A program made the translations under genes and the position numbers. DNA of 64,000 nucleotides from Cyathus striatus (taxonomy: Eukaryota > Basidiomycota > Agaricomycetes > Agaricales > Nidulariaceae), in contig JAOVFP010000019.1 of NCBI GenBank assembly GCA_025738555.1, positions 310,001-374,000 on the forward strand, in the 5' to 3' direction. The notes below the pieces were generated by a model. That model had not been told where the DNA came from. It made no database searches and saw only the letters and a program-made list of their open reading frames with translations. How positions within the stretch are numbered: the stretch's first letter is position 1; each line of letters begins with the position of its first letter. Positions 1-10,675 of the stretch are shown here, piece by piece.

Positions 1-335
1 CACCATCGGAGCCGTGACCCTCGGGAGTGTCCCGGTCTGCTGCGACTGTACCGTATGGCGGTGGAGTGCCATCCGGAGGAGCCTGAGCGGATCCGAGGTT
101 CCCGGCTGCAGGAACAGAAAGTAGCTGAGCGGAAGTCGAGGGTGGACCCAGGAAAGTAGCACTAGGAGGTGGTGCTGGGCTGGGTGTAACCCGAGACGGT
201 GTAGAAGGTAGAGAACCTGAAGTACTCCGTGGAGGCTGTTGCCTCGTAGCTGCACGGGTGGCACGAGCACCCACAGCATTGGTATGACTAGCGGTATGCG
301 CTGTGCGAGTAACCGAAGTCCCAGTTGGAGCCATG
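1..335 (-). CDS. N-terminal part of a retrotransposon gag-like protein (runs off the window)
   Basis: Reading the minus strand from an ATG at 335 gives an open frame to the window edge, beginning MAPTGTSVTRTAHTASHTNA. The 111 visible codons are rich in Pro, Ser, Thr and Ala and look disordered. No capsid or zinc-knuckle region is reached. The frame starts only about 36 bp downstream of the end of a TGTTA...TAACA long terminal repeat, which is where gag of a Ty3/gypsy-type element would begin. I therefore call it gag, but the protein itself carries no family signature in the visible part. The rest of the element lies to the left of the window. Confidence 0.5.
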
Positions 336-354
336 ATAGAAGAGATATCCAAGG

Positions 355-371
355 TATCAGTATTCGTATAC
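355..371 (-). promoter_or_regulatory. Primer-binding region complementary to the putative RNA 5' end
   Basis: Immediately inside the 5' LTR, plus-strand bases 357-369 (TCAGTATTCGTAT) are the exact reverse complement of bases 699-711 inside the LTR. In element RNA the first lies at the primer-binding position and the second near the start of R, as in self-priming Tf1/sushi-type elements. I saw no obvious match to a tRNA 3' end here. Confidence 0.5.
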
Positions 372-1135
372 TGTTACGTACCGATTCTCTTCCTGCTTAG
401 AAGTGGTTGCGAAGACACCCGGAGGGTGTGGGAGAACTATAACGGAAACCCGAAGTAAGTACGGGTGCGGAAACGTAGAGCGGGAGTGCGGAAAGAACCG
501 TGGCTTCAGCTTGTGTGCTGCGCCGCCTGGATATCCCCAGGGAATGGTTCGTATTTCGAGTAAGATGATATGTAACAAAGGAAGACGTTCTAGAGTATAA
601 GAGAAGGCTTCGCCACTACACTAGGTAGCGGGAGAGAAACCCGAAGGAAAACCCGGAGCGGGTTTGAACTTAGAGTAGGAAGAAAGTGTACAGAGTTGAT
701 ACGAATACTGAAGACTACCTATTACATCTGGAAGACTACTTATACTAAGTAGGAACCTGTAGATACGAATGTAGAAGTATTATACAAAGGACAAGTCAAA
801 GGAGTAAGTAGGAAATGAAGTCTTGGCAAAGCGGAGTAGGGGCGCAAATGACGCGCTCAGAATGAAGAATAAGGAACTAATCTACAAAGGCCATAATGAA
901 ACGTATAAGTAGGAATGGAAGGGAGGAGTAATAGAATGATGACGCGGTGAGGCCGTCATAAGAGAAAGTACGTATCCGGGATACCCGATAGAAAACCCGA
1001 CGGGTTCCGGGTACGTTCCCGGGCGGGAACGTCGGGAAGTGTAAACCCGAAGCGGGTACGTTCCGGGAACGGACCGGGTATGTTAGAAGGTCACGTGGGA
1101 ACGTCGGCACGATGTATCCGGACATGGATATAACA
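372..1135 (-). mobile_element. 5' LTR of a Ty3/gypsy-like retrotransposon (764 bp)
   Basis: The segment begins TGTTA and ends TAACA on the plus strand, a 5-bp terminal inverted repeat typical of LTRs. On its left is the gag-like frame, so in element orientation (minus) this is the 5' LTR. Parts of it align with the two complete 609-bp LTRs at 27680 and 37478: the GGCTTCARCTTGTGTG block and the segment around 690-750. It is therefore a relative of that family, but longer and more GC-rich in U3. The flanking 5 bp on the right are TCTAC; the partner duplication would lie outside the window. Confidence 0.65.
738..750 (-). promoter_or_regulatory. Putative TATA element of the LTR promoter
   Basis: On the minus strand this reads ACTTAGTATAAGT, a TATA-like word about 30 bp upstream of the segment at 699-712 that is complementary to the primer-binding region. 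In the 609-bp LTRs the aligned place (minus strand of 27965-27980) reads TTTACTATATAAACTA, a better TATA box, with a matching CTTCAG about 25 bp downstream. Confidence 0.4.
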
Positions 1136-1200
1136 TCTACCCAGTACACATATTGTCAGAGTCACATATAAAGCGTCAACAGTAAAGTGTGAAACTAATT

Positions 1201-1380
1201 TGTATTATTTGTGCCTACTCAGATAGTAAGGCACCATATCTTCATAAAGTAACAGCAGCAGCAGCATTGTATTTGTGTCCACTCAGATAGTGAGGCACCG
1301 TATCTTCGTAAAGTAACAGTAGCAGCAGCAGCAGCATCGTATTTGTGTCCACTCAGATAGTGAGACACCATAACCTTGTA
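1201..1380. repeat. Three-copy tandem repeat with embedded AGC trinucleotides
   Basis: A unit of about 70 bp, starting around TATTTGTGTCCACTCAGATA and ending in a variable run of AGC/AGT triplets, occurs three times; the third copy is cut short. The triplet run differs in length between copies (about four and six triplets), as expected for slippage. No reading frame is maintained. Confidence 0.7.
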
Positions 1381-1696
1381 AATTATATATGCGCCCCAGT
1401 TGTGAAGTAAGAAGCAGAAACCGTCAGGGACCTCAGCTCCACTTCAACCTTCAACATAATAGTGACCTATATCTTCAGCCTACCCTTCACCTGCAAGCCC
1501 TTGCCACAATCCTAGTTGTTGTGCTTGCTATTCGCCTACTCTTCTAAACTTACCTACCCACCTCTACACTTAAATATACACCTGTGATCATCACCAAACC
1601 TCTTGAGTTAAGGAGAATATCTACAAATAATATCCCCCAACACTCAGGTGCTAAGCACGAACAAAGTCACTTCCTGCTGACCACCTTAGATATCTA

Positions 1697-1823
1697 TTAT
1701 CTTAAACTGACAGCGGCTGTAAGTCAGAGTTTCGCAGATATGACTTTAGCCCAACAATATCGCACACAAGCCGACGTATTTTCCGATTTTCTATTAGCTG
1801 AGGGGAAGGTATATAGCGACTGT
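1697..1823 (-). pseudogene. Detached continuation of the KDZ-associated gene, left of element E1
   Basis: If E1 and one copy of its TTTTGCT duplication are removed, the minus-strand frame of the gene at 7506-9168 runs into this segment. One frame here reads RYIPSPQLIENRKIRRLVCD followed by IVG, the kind of sequence that follows the RPPT motif in KDZ-associated proteins as I remember the family. The junction is one base out of register with the upstream frame, and a stop follows about 40 codons on. This is a broken remnant that ties the two sides of E1 together. Confidence 0.45.
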
Positions 1824-2084
1824 TTTTGCTGAGTGGTGTCAACCAAAATTATCATTAAACCTCTGGCTTATATGAGTGCAGTATTTATTATATGCATGAA
1901 CAGGATTATTCATAAGTAATCATTGTCTATAATACTATTATGTGTACTATTGTTACACATACTCATATGTACTCATTACTTCATGTTTCTCATTATTAGT
2001 GTACTACTATTACTATTATGAGTACTCATAAGTACTCATTACTGGAAGTTTCTTATTGTTATATTGAATATTAGTATGGATGGT

Positions 2085-2470
2085 TAGGTGATCATAAACA
2101 ATCATTAATCTGTACTAATTGAATATTGCTATTGTATGAATGGCTAGGTGATCATAAACAATCATTAATCTGTACTAATTGAATATTGCTATTGTATGAA
2201 TGGCTAGGTGATCATAAACAATCATTAATCTGTACTAATTGAATATTGCTATTGTATGAATGGCTAGGTGATCATAAACAATCATTAATCTGTACTAATT
2301 GAATATTGCTATTGTATGAATGGCTAGGTGATCATAAACAATCATTAATTTGTACTAATTGAATATGGCTATTGTATGAATGGCTAGGTGATCATAAACA
2401 ATCATTAATCTGTACTAATTGAATATGGCTATTGTATGAATGGTTAGATGATCATAAACAATCATTGATT
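2085..2470. repeat. 60-bp tandem array in the left arm of E1
   Basis: Seven copies of a near-identical 60-bp unit containing TGATCATAAACAATCATTAA follow one another without spacing. The matching array in the right arm (6885-7205) has six copies, so the arms have changed copy number independently. Each unit carries the palindrome TGATCA. Confidence 0.9.
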
Positions 2471-2689
2471 TTTCTAATTGAATATAGTGATTATTAGTGA
2501 TCATTGAGGGTTTCAAGAGTATATTCACCTACTATTACTAGTTGTATGCTGATCATAAGTGATCATTAAGCATTTGAAAAGTATATTTATCTACTATTAC
2601 TAATCTAATAGTGATCATAAGTGATCATTGAATATTGCAAGGGTATATTAGTATATTATTAATACTAGTAAATCCACAGCATCACATTT

Positions 2690-3665
2690 ATCATGTTCTT
2701 ACTGCGCGTCACATATGTCACGCTTATTCCCGCGCATCGCGATTGTCACGTTCCTGCCGCGCGTCACACATGTCACATATATTCCCGCGCATCGCATTTG
2801 TCACGTTCTTACGCGCGTCACATCTGTCACACATATTCCCGCGCATGGGGATTGTCACGCTCTTACCGCGCATCACATCTGTCACACATATTCCCGCGCA
2901 TAGGGATTGTCACGTTCTTCTCGCGCGTCACATAATGTCACACATATTCCCGCGCTTCATATTTGTCACGTTCCTCCCGCGCGTCACTCATGTCACATAT
3001 ATTCCCGCGCATCGCATTCGTCACGTTCTTACGCGCGTCACATCTGTCACACATATTCCCGCGCATGGGGATTGTCACGCTCTTACCGCGCGTCACATCT
3101 GTCACACATATTCCCGCGCATGGGGATTGTCACGTTCTTCTCGCGCGTCACATATGTCACACATATTCCCGCGCTTCATATTTGTCACGTTTCTCCCGCG
3201 TGTCACATATGTCACGCTTATTCCCGCGCTTCACATTTGTCACGTTCCTCTCGCGTGTCACATATGTCACACATATTCCCGCGCTTCGCATTTGTCACAT
3301 TCCTACTGCGCATCACATATGTCACGCTTATTCCCACGCATCGCATTTGTCACATTCCTACTGCGCATCACATATGTCACGCTTATTCTCACGCATCGCA
3401 TTTGTCACGTTCCTCCCGCGTGTCACATATGTCACACATATTCCCGCGCATCGTATTTGTCACGTGCCCCCCGCGTGTCACATATGTCACACATATTCCT
3501 GCGCTTGTCACGCTCCCCCTGCGTGTCACATATGTCACATTCTTCCCGCACGTCACATGTGTCACACACATTCCCGCGCTTTACATTTGTCACGCTTTTG
3601 TCACATTCTAGCCACACATCACATATACCACGCTTTTCACATGTGTGACACATGTGTCACGATTG
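2690..3665. repeat. TGTCAC-rich array, left arm of E1
   Basis: Dozens of TGTCAC words are spaced by alternating blocks such as ACATATTCCCGCGC and TTCCTCCCGCGCG. The basic period is about 25 to 28 bp, with higher-order units of about 50 bp. Inner copies are more degenerate than outer ones. The array gives long fake frames on several strands. Confidence 0.85.
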
Positions 3666-5864
3666 TCACGCTTTACTAATGTGTCATGGTTTTTATGCAT
3701 GTCACATTCTTGATAATGTCACACTTATTATGTTTTTGAGGTGTTTCACATGTTTTAACACTTGTCACATATTTCAGGTGCAACACAAGATTTTTGCAAA
3801 TGTCATATTTTTTATCTCTTTTTAGACCTGTAATCACAAGTAAAATATCTCAAGTTTTGTTCATCAGATACAGGATATAACAAGAGTAAGTATGTGTACT
3901 TATTTTTGCTTTTACATTTGCTCACACTTGTGGAGTCTGAATGCACAGTGAGAAGGTGAATTATGAGGTACTGAACACTTAACAGCTAAAGGGAGAGAAG
4001 CTGATCATGTGTGTGTGGTTACCTATATATCCATTCTATTGTTCAAATTGTTACAGAAGCAAAGTATCCAAATGCACAGAGTAATTTATTAAAACAAAGA
4101 AAACAAAGAAAACAAATATGTTTTTGTAGAAATGATGGTCATCACATAGGATATGACAATTAGAAAATTGTGGAAGTGTAACAATAATAAGTAGAATTAA
4201 AAAGTAGCATGTATATATAGGTAACATTGAAAAAGTATGAGAAATTTAGAAATTTGATAGTATGAGATATTTTTCAATCAGAACTTAAGATGTGATATGA
4301 TGGCGTTGAATATTTTCCTATTGAAAAGAACAGTGATAGAGTCACAGATGAATAAAAAATGTGAAAGATTAGTGAAATGTGTGATTCCACATCAAACTTA
4401 CACATCTCAGTCATTAGATGATTATGATTCTTGCATCAAGCATTGGTTAAACAAAAGTCTTTAACAAACATTATTGAGTCACATATCTGTTTACTCTACA
4501 TGGCTACTTCACAGTTTCTCTGTTTTAGTGATACAAAGAGATAATGGAAACTATCTTTACTCCCAACAATATTGTGTCACAATTCACTTCTACACTGCCA
4601 TATGTGTTCACATTTCTGACATATATTATATAGTTCTTTTAGTATTTGTATCCATTTTTAAGTATGAAAACACCTCTGGTACTTCTCTACTTATTCTTGC
4701 CCAGTGGGTCATTGCTTTCTTGCTTTTCAACAGTCAGACACCATCTAGAATTGACACTCAGAAAGCATTTCACAATGTTCTTGCCCAATCTAGTATCAGG
4801 ACATGGTCCATACAACTGCTATTGTTGAATTTCCTTCTATTGACATGATTTTCAAATATAAATAAGTTGTTAATATCAAAGGCCAAATTACATTACTAAG
4901 TAATGAACTAACAGTTAACTGTGGTATCACTGTGCAGCATTAGGGGAATTCAAATATGGCTGTTTCATAGCAACACAACCTGTACCTGTATCGTGAGAAT
5001 GGTCACTGGTAGCAACCCAAGTTTGATACCCCTCCACATAGTACATGTAATGCTACAGGTCCATCTGTGTAGACATTCGGAGTTTCAATGGGTTTGAAAT
5101 TGTTGCTGGGTGTCAAGGACTGGACACTTATCTCTTGTCTATTGATAGGATACTATTATAAATCCTGCTGCTCAATTGATAAATTATTGTTTTTGCTCTC
5201 ACACTCTCATTGAGCTAACCTATGCCTTGCATGACAGAACACCAACAGGTGGAGAGGCAAGAAACAGGAGCATTCAAAGTCTGAGATCTTTTACCTTTCT
5301 TCCCCTTTTGCTTTTGTTGCCAGACTTGATGAGGCTTAGAACCAGAGGAATTGATGGTATTGTGTATTCTTAGTGGACCAGCCATGTAGATTGTAACTTA
5401 AGGTGTAATAGAATGAAAAAAGTGTTTAAATGAGAGTAGTGAGTTGGATATTGGCATCAAAGAGGAGTTACACATGCAGTGGCTACCTACCAGACATTTA
5501 TAACTCTGACTTAACTACAGGGGGCCTATTAGATGCACGATACAGTACAACTTGAAGGCAACCATACCTGTATCGTGGGAAGTGGTCTCTGTAGTGATAT
5601 TAACATGTAGCATATGGCATAGTGACAGTTTTGAATTCCCCTATTGTCAATGACTGAGTCAGACTGTATCAGTCAAAAGAGTCTAAGTCAGTTATTAACA
5701 GTCAGCTGGTCAGCCACTAATTGTCAATGGAAAATGTGAAACACCTCAGCCTTATAATTCTTGGGTCATACACAAGATGTGGAAAACATTGACCTCCATT
5801 GACTAACTCTTTCAACACTGTTACTAGGTGCTCTGATTCTTCAGATACAAAAGGTATGACAAAT
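3666..5864. other. Unique core of E1, no convincing gene
   Basis: AT-rich DNA between the arms. The longest frame (4474-4848, 124 codons, plus) has no recognisable motif. A stretch at about 4350-4620 (around ACATCTCAGTCATTAGATG) matches the reverse complement of about 38150-38370 in the core of E2, so this piece is a shared family sequence in inverted relative orientation. I see no transposase motif. Confidence 0.55.
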
Positions 5865-5865
5865 G

Positions 5866-6665
5866 TGACATGTGACACATATCAAAGACATCACATACCT
5901 GATGCATGTGAAGAATGTGACATATGTGACTCGTGACATCCATCAAAAACGTGACGCGCGTGAATAGCGTGACAATCGTGACAAATGTGATGTGTGGGTA
6001 GAATGTGACAAAAGCGTGACGCGCATGAATAGCGTGACAAATGTAAAGCGCGGGAATATGACAAATGCGAAGCGCGGGAATATGTGTGACATATGTGACA
6101 CGCGGGAGGAACGTGACAAATGCGATGCGTGGGAATAAGCGTGACATATGTGATGCGCAGTAGGAATGTGACAAATGCGAAGCGCGGGAATATGTGTGAC
6201 ATATGTGACACGCGAGAGGAACGTGACAAATGTGAAGCGCGGGAATAAGCGTGACATATGTGACACGCGGGAGGAACGTGACAAATATGAAGCGCGGGAA
6301 TATGTGTGACATATGTGACGCGCGAGAAGAACGTGACAATCCCCATGCGCGGGAATATGTGTGACAGATGTGACGCGCGTAAGAACGTGACGAATGCGAT
6401 GCGCGGGAATATATGTGACATGAGTGACGCGCGGGAGGAACGTGACAAATATGAAGCGCGGGAATATGTGTGACAGATGTGACGCGCGGTAAGAGCGTGA
6501 CAATCCCCATGCGCGGGAATATGTGTGACAGATGTGACGCGCGTAAGAACGTGACAAATGCGATGCGCGGGAATATATGTGACATGTGTGACGCGCGGCA
6601 GGAACGTGACAATCGCGATGCGCGGGAATAAGCGTGACATATGTGACGCGCAGTAAGAACATGAT
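5866..6665. repeat. TGTGACA array, right arm of E1
   Basis: Reverse-complement partner of the array at 2690-3665, about 170 bp shorter. Order of variant units is largely mirrored, with internal units missing, so the loss came after the inverted repeat was formed. Confidence 0.85.
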
Positions 6666-6884
6666 AAATGTGATGCTGTGGATTTACTAGTATTAATAAT
6701 ATACTAATATACCCTTGCAATATTCAATGATCACTTATGATCACTATTAGATTAGTAATAGTAGATAAATATACTTTTCAAATGCTTAATGATCACTTAT
6801 GATCAGCATACAACTAGTAATAGTAGGTGAATATACTCTTGAAACCCTCAATGATCACTAATAATCACTATATTCAATTAGAAA

Positions 6885-7205
6885 AATCAATGATTGTTTA
6901 TGATCATCTAACCATTCATACAATAGCCATATTCAATTAGTACAGATTAATGATTGTTTATGATCACCTAGCCATTCATACAATAGCCATATTCAATTAG
7001 TACAAATTAATGATTGTTTATGATCACCTAGCCATTCATACAATAGCAATATTCAATTAGTACAGATTAATGATTGTTTATGATCACCTAGCCATTCATA
7101 CAATAGCAATATTCAATTAGTACAGATTAATGATTGTTTATGATCACCTAGCCATTCATACAATAGCAATATTCAATTAGTACAGATTAATGATTGTTTA
7201 TGATC
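6885..7205. repeat. 60-bp tandem array in the right arm of E1
   Basis: Six copies of the reverse complement of the 60-bp unit of the left arm (seven copies there). The two variant copies with ATATGGC in place of ATATTGC occupy mirrored positions in both arms. Confidence 0.9.
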
Positions 7206-7505
7206 ACCTAACCATCCATACTAATATTCAATATAACAATAAGAAACTTCCAGTAATGAGTACTTATGAGTACTCATAATAGTAATAGTAGTACACTAAT
7301 AATGAGAAACATGAAGTAATGAGTACATATGAGTATGTGTAACAATAGTACACATAATAGTATTATAGACAATGATTACTTATGAATAATCCTGTTCATG
7401 CATATAATAAATACTGCACTCATATAAGCCAGAGGTTTAATGATTACCATTATCATTAAACCTAGATGTTTAATGATAATCATTGGCTGACACTAATGTT
7501 TTGCT

Positions 7506-9168
7506 TTCTGATTCCTCCACAATCATGGTAGGCGGCCTAATTGTGTTTCGAACTTGCTTACGACTGAATGAGATGGAAACCCCATCAAATATGACTTCAT
7601 CCGGTGTCGGTCCGCAGTGTTGGCATGCCAGGTCGTTTCCCCAAGAAATAAGATCTGCATAAGAAAACCATGCGGAACGAAATATCTTGTCAGACACAAA
7701 AGGAACTCCTTCCAAAGAACTCTCGTAAGCGCGTGAGATGTTTTGAACGAAGGCAATGAATGGTGTTGGGGATGTCAAGAATGTGGATGTGTAGTGTTCC
7801 AGTAGCTCGTGTGTGAATAGGTACCTATTGTTGAGATTAAGAACTTCTATACATCAGCAGTCGGGGCCAATATAACGTCCAGCAGATGCGGGACATACTG
7901 TGCATTGCATAAGTTGAATTTTAGTCTTCTGAGTGCTGCATAATCCATATATAGTGCATTCTCGTTCAACGAATGGTCCTTCACCTGATTTTTGAATGCC
8001 ACATATACAGCAGGCATCACTCCCTATTTCAATTAGAGGGGCAAATAATTGAAAAGGCCTTCGACGCCTAACATAGAGCTGCTCATCTAATTGCGAAGAT
8101 GCCCATATCGGGGGCATTATTGCCAGATATGATATGGCCTTATCTTGTTCAGGACCTGAGCCAAATGAATCGTCTATTACGGACAATTAGATTGGATGAG
8201 TAAAATCCAAATCCAAATGATGCCAAACCTGTGGCCTCCGGACCATCAGCCGAACCTTCTGTTGACTGCAGTAACAGCTCTTGTGCCTTACGAATATGTG
8301 CACAAGAAATTCGGCACTTCCGGCACTCCCAATTACCAGTACCATCTTTTTCTTCATCATAAGTTACAAAAATGTGATCGGTTAGACCATCCCCTGAGCG
8401 AACAGTAAACCAGTATTGCATTCCATTAGCTGTCTTTTCAAGTTTGAAAAGCTTAATATCTGATGGTACTGTGAGACAAGAGTGAATAATGGAAATTAAT
8501 TATTGCCAATGAAATGGGATACCTTTAGGAACATTGGCAACATTTAGAAACATTTCTCTCCCAAATATGTCAATATACTGTACATGTACACATTCTTGAT
8601 GCGAACGGCAGGTACAAGTGGCGGTCATGCATCCATCTACTAACCACCACTGCAGATGAAACCAATGCGACTGATTTTGCATAAGCTAAGAGTAACTTGA
8701 ATAAGTATCACTTACATGTTGCCTGCTTTTCCGTTTATAATCCCATCCTTGTACAACAAACAGCTCATGGCTTATTTGCTCAAACATAACATCTCCATAA
8801 GTGACGCAGTCCTGATATGCTTGAAAGCTATTATCGACACTGCTATGTTCAGCTTGCATGTTATCTACTGCATCATTTTGAGATGGCTCGCTAATATTGA
8901 TATCATAATCCGCGTGAAAACTAGTTTCAATTGATGGTCCTGTCAAAACAGGAGGACTTGGCTGTGACAATTTCGTATTTTTTGAACATCGTCCAGTATT
9001 TGTAGTCTTTCTCCCTCTAACCTGGCATGGTTTCTTCTGCGGAGACAAGACAATGAAACGTGAGGACGAATTGCTTTCTGGAGGGTTGGGTAGCCATGGG
9101 CACACAGCTCTTTCAGACTGAACATTATCTAGCTCGGAAGCTCGATGAGAACGAGGAATTGAAGACAT
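7506..9168 (-). pseudogene. N-terminal region of a KDZ-type transposase (cysteine-cluster/SWIM-like), broken
   Basis: Several exons read on the minus strand from MSSIPRSHRASEL at 9168. The second exon carries a SWIM-like pattern CTCRSHQECVH (CxC...CxH). Further on are CRKCRISCAH, a CCICG cluster, TVCPASAG, NNRYLFTHELLEHYTS, CQHCGPTPDEVIFDG and RPPT, which I recognise from cysteine clusters associated with basidiomycete KDZ transposases. Plausible introns lie near 8707-8663, 8512-8458 and 8245-8191. A TGA at about 7855, directly after GRYIGPDC, interrupts an otherwise continuous frame, and E1 then cuts the gene at 7505. The catalytic KDZ domain is not present in the window. It is a dead transposon gene; family assignment is from memory of the motif set. 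Confidence 0.6.
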
Positions 9169-9510
9169 AATAAGCAGCAGTTACAAATCGTGCAAAAATA
9201 TTTTATGGTGTAAGTTACAGGGATAGGAAACATAAATAAACTTTCCTGACATAGCATTAAGATCATATCTGGGTTCTTTAGGCCCCTGACAATCATTGGG
9301 TGATCGCTTAATGGTGATTAAACTTTGTTTACATCTATTTATTTGGTGACTTGCTCAGGCACATTGTCGGTGTATGACTACGTATGCTAAAAAATTGTCC
9401 TTCCTTATGTTGAATACGGTACCCCCCCACATCAAAAAACTTGTTCCTTCTCACCTCTCTATGCTGAAAACATTGTATCCATTTTTATCCAAAGCTTTCC
9501 CTTCTTGTTA

Positions 9511-10675
9511 TTATGCCTTGTGCGTCATTCAAAAAGAAGCGTATACACACTAAAGCTGGTCGAAAATACATAGAGAACCTGGTGAGTAAATTTAATTCAC
9601 TTTCATTGCTTCCAAATTTTTGATTGAAGTATTTTGTAAGTGCAACAAAAACCCTAACATCGACCCTCAGCTATTGGTAGGCGAGCATTCAGTGCCACAA
9701 ACAGCGAACCCCCCTCCCAACCAAGTACCCCCTACCGCTATAGAGAACGTGGTGAGTAAATTTAATTCACTTTCATTGCTTCCAATTTTTTGATTGAAGT
9801 ATTTTGTAAGTGCAACGAAAATCCTAACATTGACCCTCAACTATTGGTAGGCGAGCATTCAGTGTCACAAACAGCGAACCCCCCTCCCACTCAAGTACCC
9901 CCTACTGCTATAGTTCTAGACCAGAGCCAGCAATCATCGCCTCAAAATGTACTGCAACAGACTACAAACTCTCCTTCGCCAAGCCAAAGATCATCACCTT
10001 CTTGCAGCCAATGAACATCACCTTCACCTTCTGACATTCTTGCACTGTCATTTAAGAAATATCAAAGGCATGGGAGAGTTATTGGTGTCCTAAAGGGAAA
10101 CCAAGAATATCGTGGGTAAACCTATCATGATTTAATATATAATACTTACTTGTAATGCCTCTGCAGCCATTTGGAGGCCATGTTCTTTAAGGAATCCAAT
10201 CACTGTATGCAAAGATGCGATGAAACGTTTCAATCGAGAGATTGGAATTGTAATTGCAAAGGTACATGGTAGTTTGTCTGTTAGGTCCGTACTAATGTAA
10301 TTCCTAGGCAGAAAGGTTGGCAGAGGAGACCCACTCCTGGATTATGGTTATGGGGCAGCATTCCAGCGAGAGCACTGGTACCATCCATTACACCTCACGA
10401 ACCCTATCTGAAGACTCCGAATTTTCCCACCAACAAACCGCAGATATTGTGAACAAGTTCATGCTCCTGATTTCCAACCTTCGAAAGTCCAAACAAGCTC
10501 AATATTTTAAGCTCGCATCAGAGCTGCAGCAATGAGAGGAAGAGCTGGAGCAGTGAAAAATTGAGCTAGAACAAAAGGAGCTATTAATTTCCAAACAAGA
10601 TAAGAAATTACATAGTATAGTTGCAACAATGGCAAGCAATGGGATCGTAGTACCTGATGACTATAGTTATATATA
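9511..10675 (+). pseudogene. Unrecognised plus-strand gene remnant with coiled-coil tail
   Basis: Divergent from the KDZ gene. An ATG at 9511 opens MPCASFKKKRIHTKAGRKYI, followed by a GT-AG intron and a Pro/Gln/Ser-rich stretch. From 10310 a frame reads AEETHSWIM...HYTSRTLSEDSEF...LRKSKQAQYFKLASELQQ and, after in-frame stops at about 10533 and 10554, a heptad-like ELEQKELLISKQDKK. This suggests an old coding region ending in a coiled coil. I do not recognise the protein. It could be an accessory gene of the KDZ element because it starts back-to-back with it 340 bp away. Confidence 0.35.
9571..9910. repeat. 170-bp tandem duplication containing an exon-intron junction
   Basis: Bases 9571-9740 and 9741-9910 are nearly identical, including the donor GTGAGTAAAT, the AT-rich intron, and the coding block around NPNIDPQLLVGEH. 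The duplication repeats a whole intron plus most of the following exon of the gene starting at 9511. Confidence 0.85.

Larger units (their letters stand above)
1831..7498. mobile_element. E1: 5.7 kb inverted-repeat (foldback) DNA element with 7-bp target duplication
   Basis: Two long arms (about 1831-3660 and 5865-7498) are reverse complements of each other around a unique core of about 2.2 kb. Left terminus GAGTGGTGTCAACC, right terminus (reverse complement) CATTAGTGTCAGCC. It is flanked by exact direct repeats TTTTGCT at 1824-1830 and 7499-7505. Each arm holds, from outside in, AT-rich terminal sequence, a 60-bp tandem array, and an array of TGTCAC-rich units. Six-frame translations of the arms are long only because the repeats lack stops. 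No transposase is seen, so it is probably non-autonomous. The same ends and duplication length are seen in E2 (36788-39738). I cannot assign a superfamily. Confidence 0.75.

Noticed and set aside
1584..1832. 82-codon plus-strand frame left of E1
   Set aside because: The minus strand of the same segment matches the continuation of the KDZ-associated gene, so this is a shadow frame.
2635..3648. Long open frames (up to 337 codons) in the arms of E1, present in several frames and mirrored at 5824-6720
   Set aside because: They run through TGTCAC arrays with few stops in any frame, have no start context or motif, and occur on both arms; they are repeat artefacts.
2690..3665. CRISPR-like arrays (regular repeats with spacers)
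   Set aside because: The DNA is eukaryotic with spliceosomal introns, the spacers are themselves repeats, and no cas gene is present.
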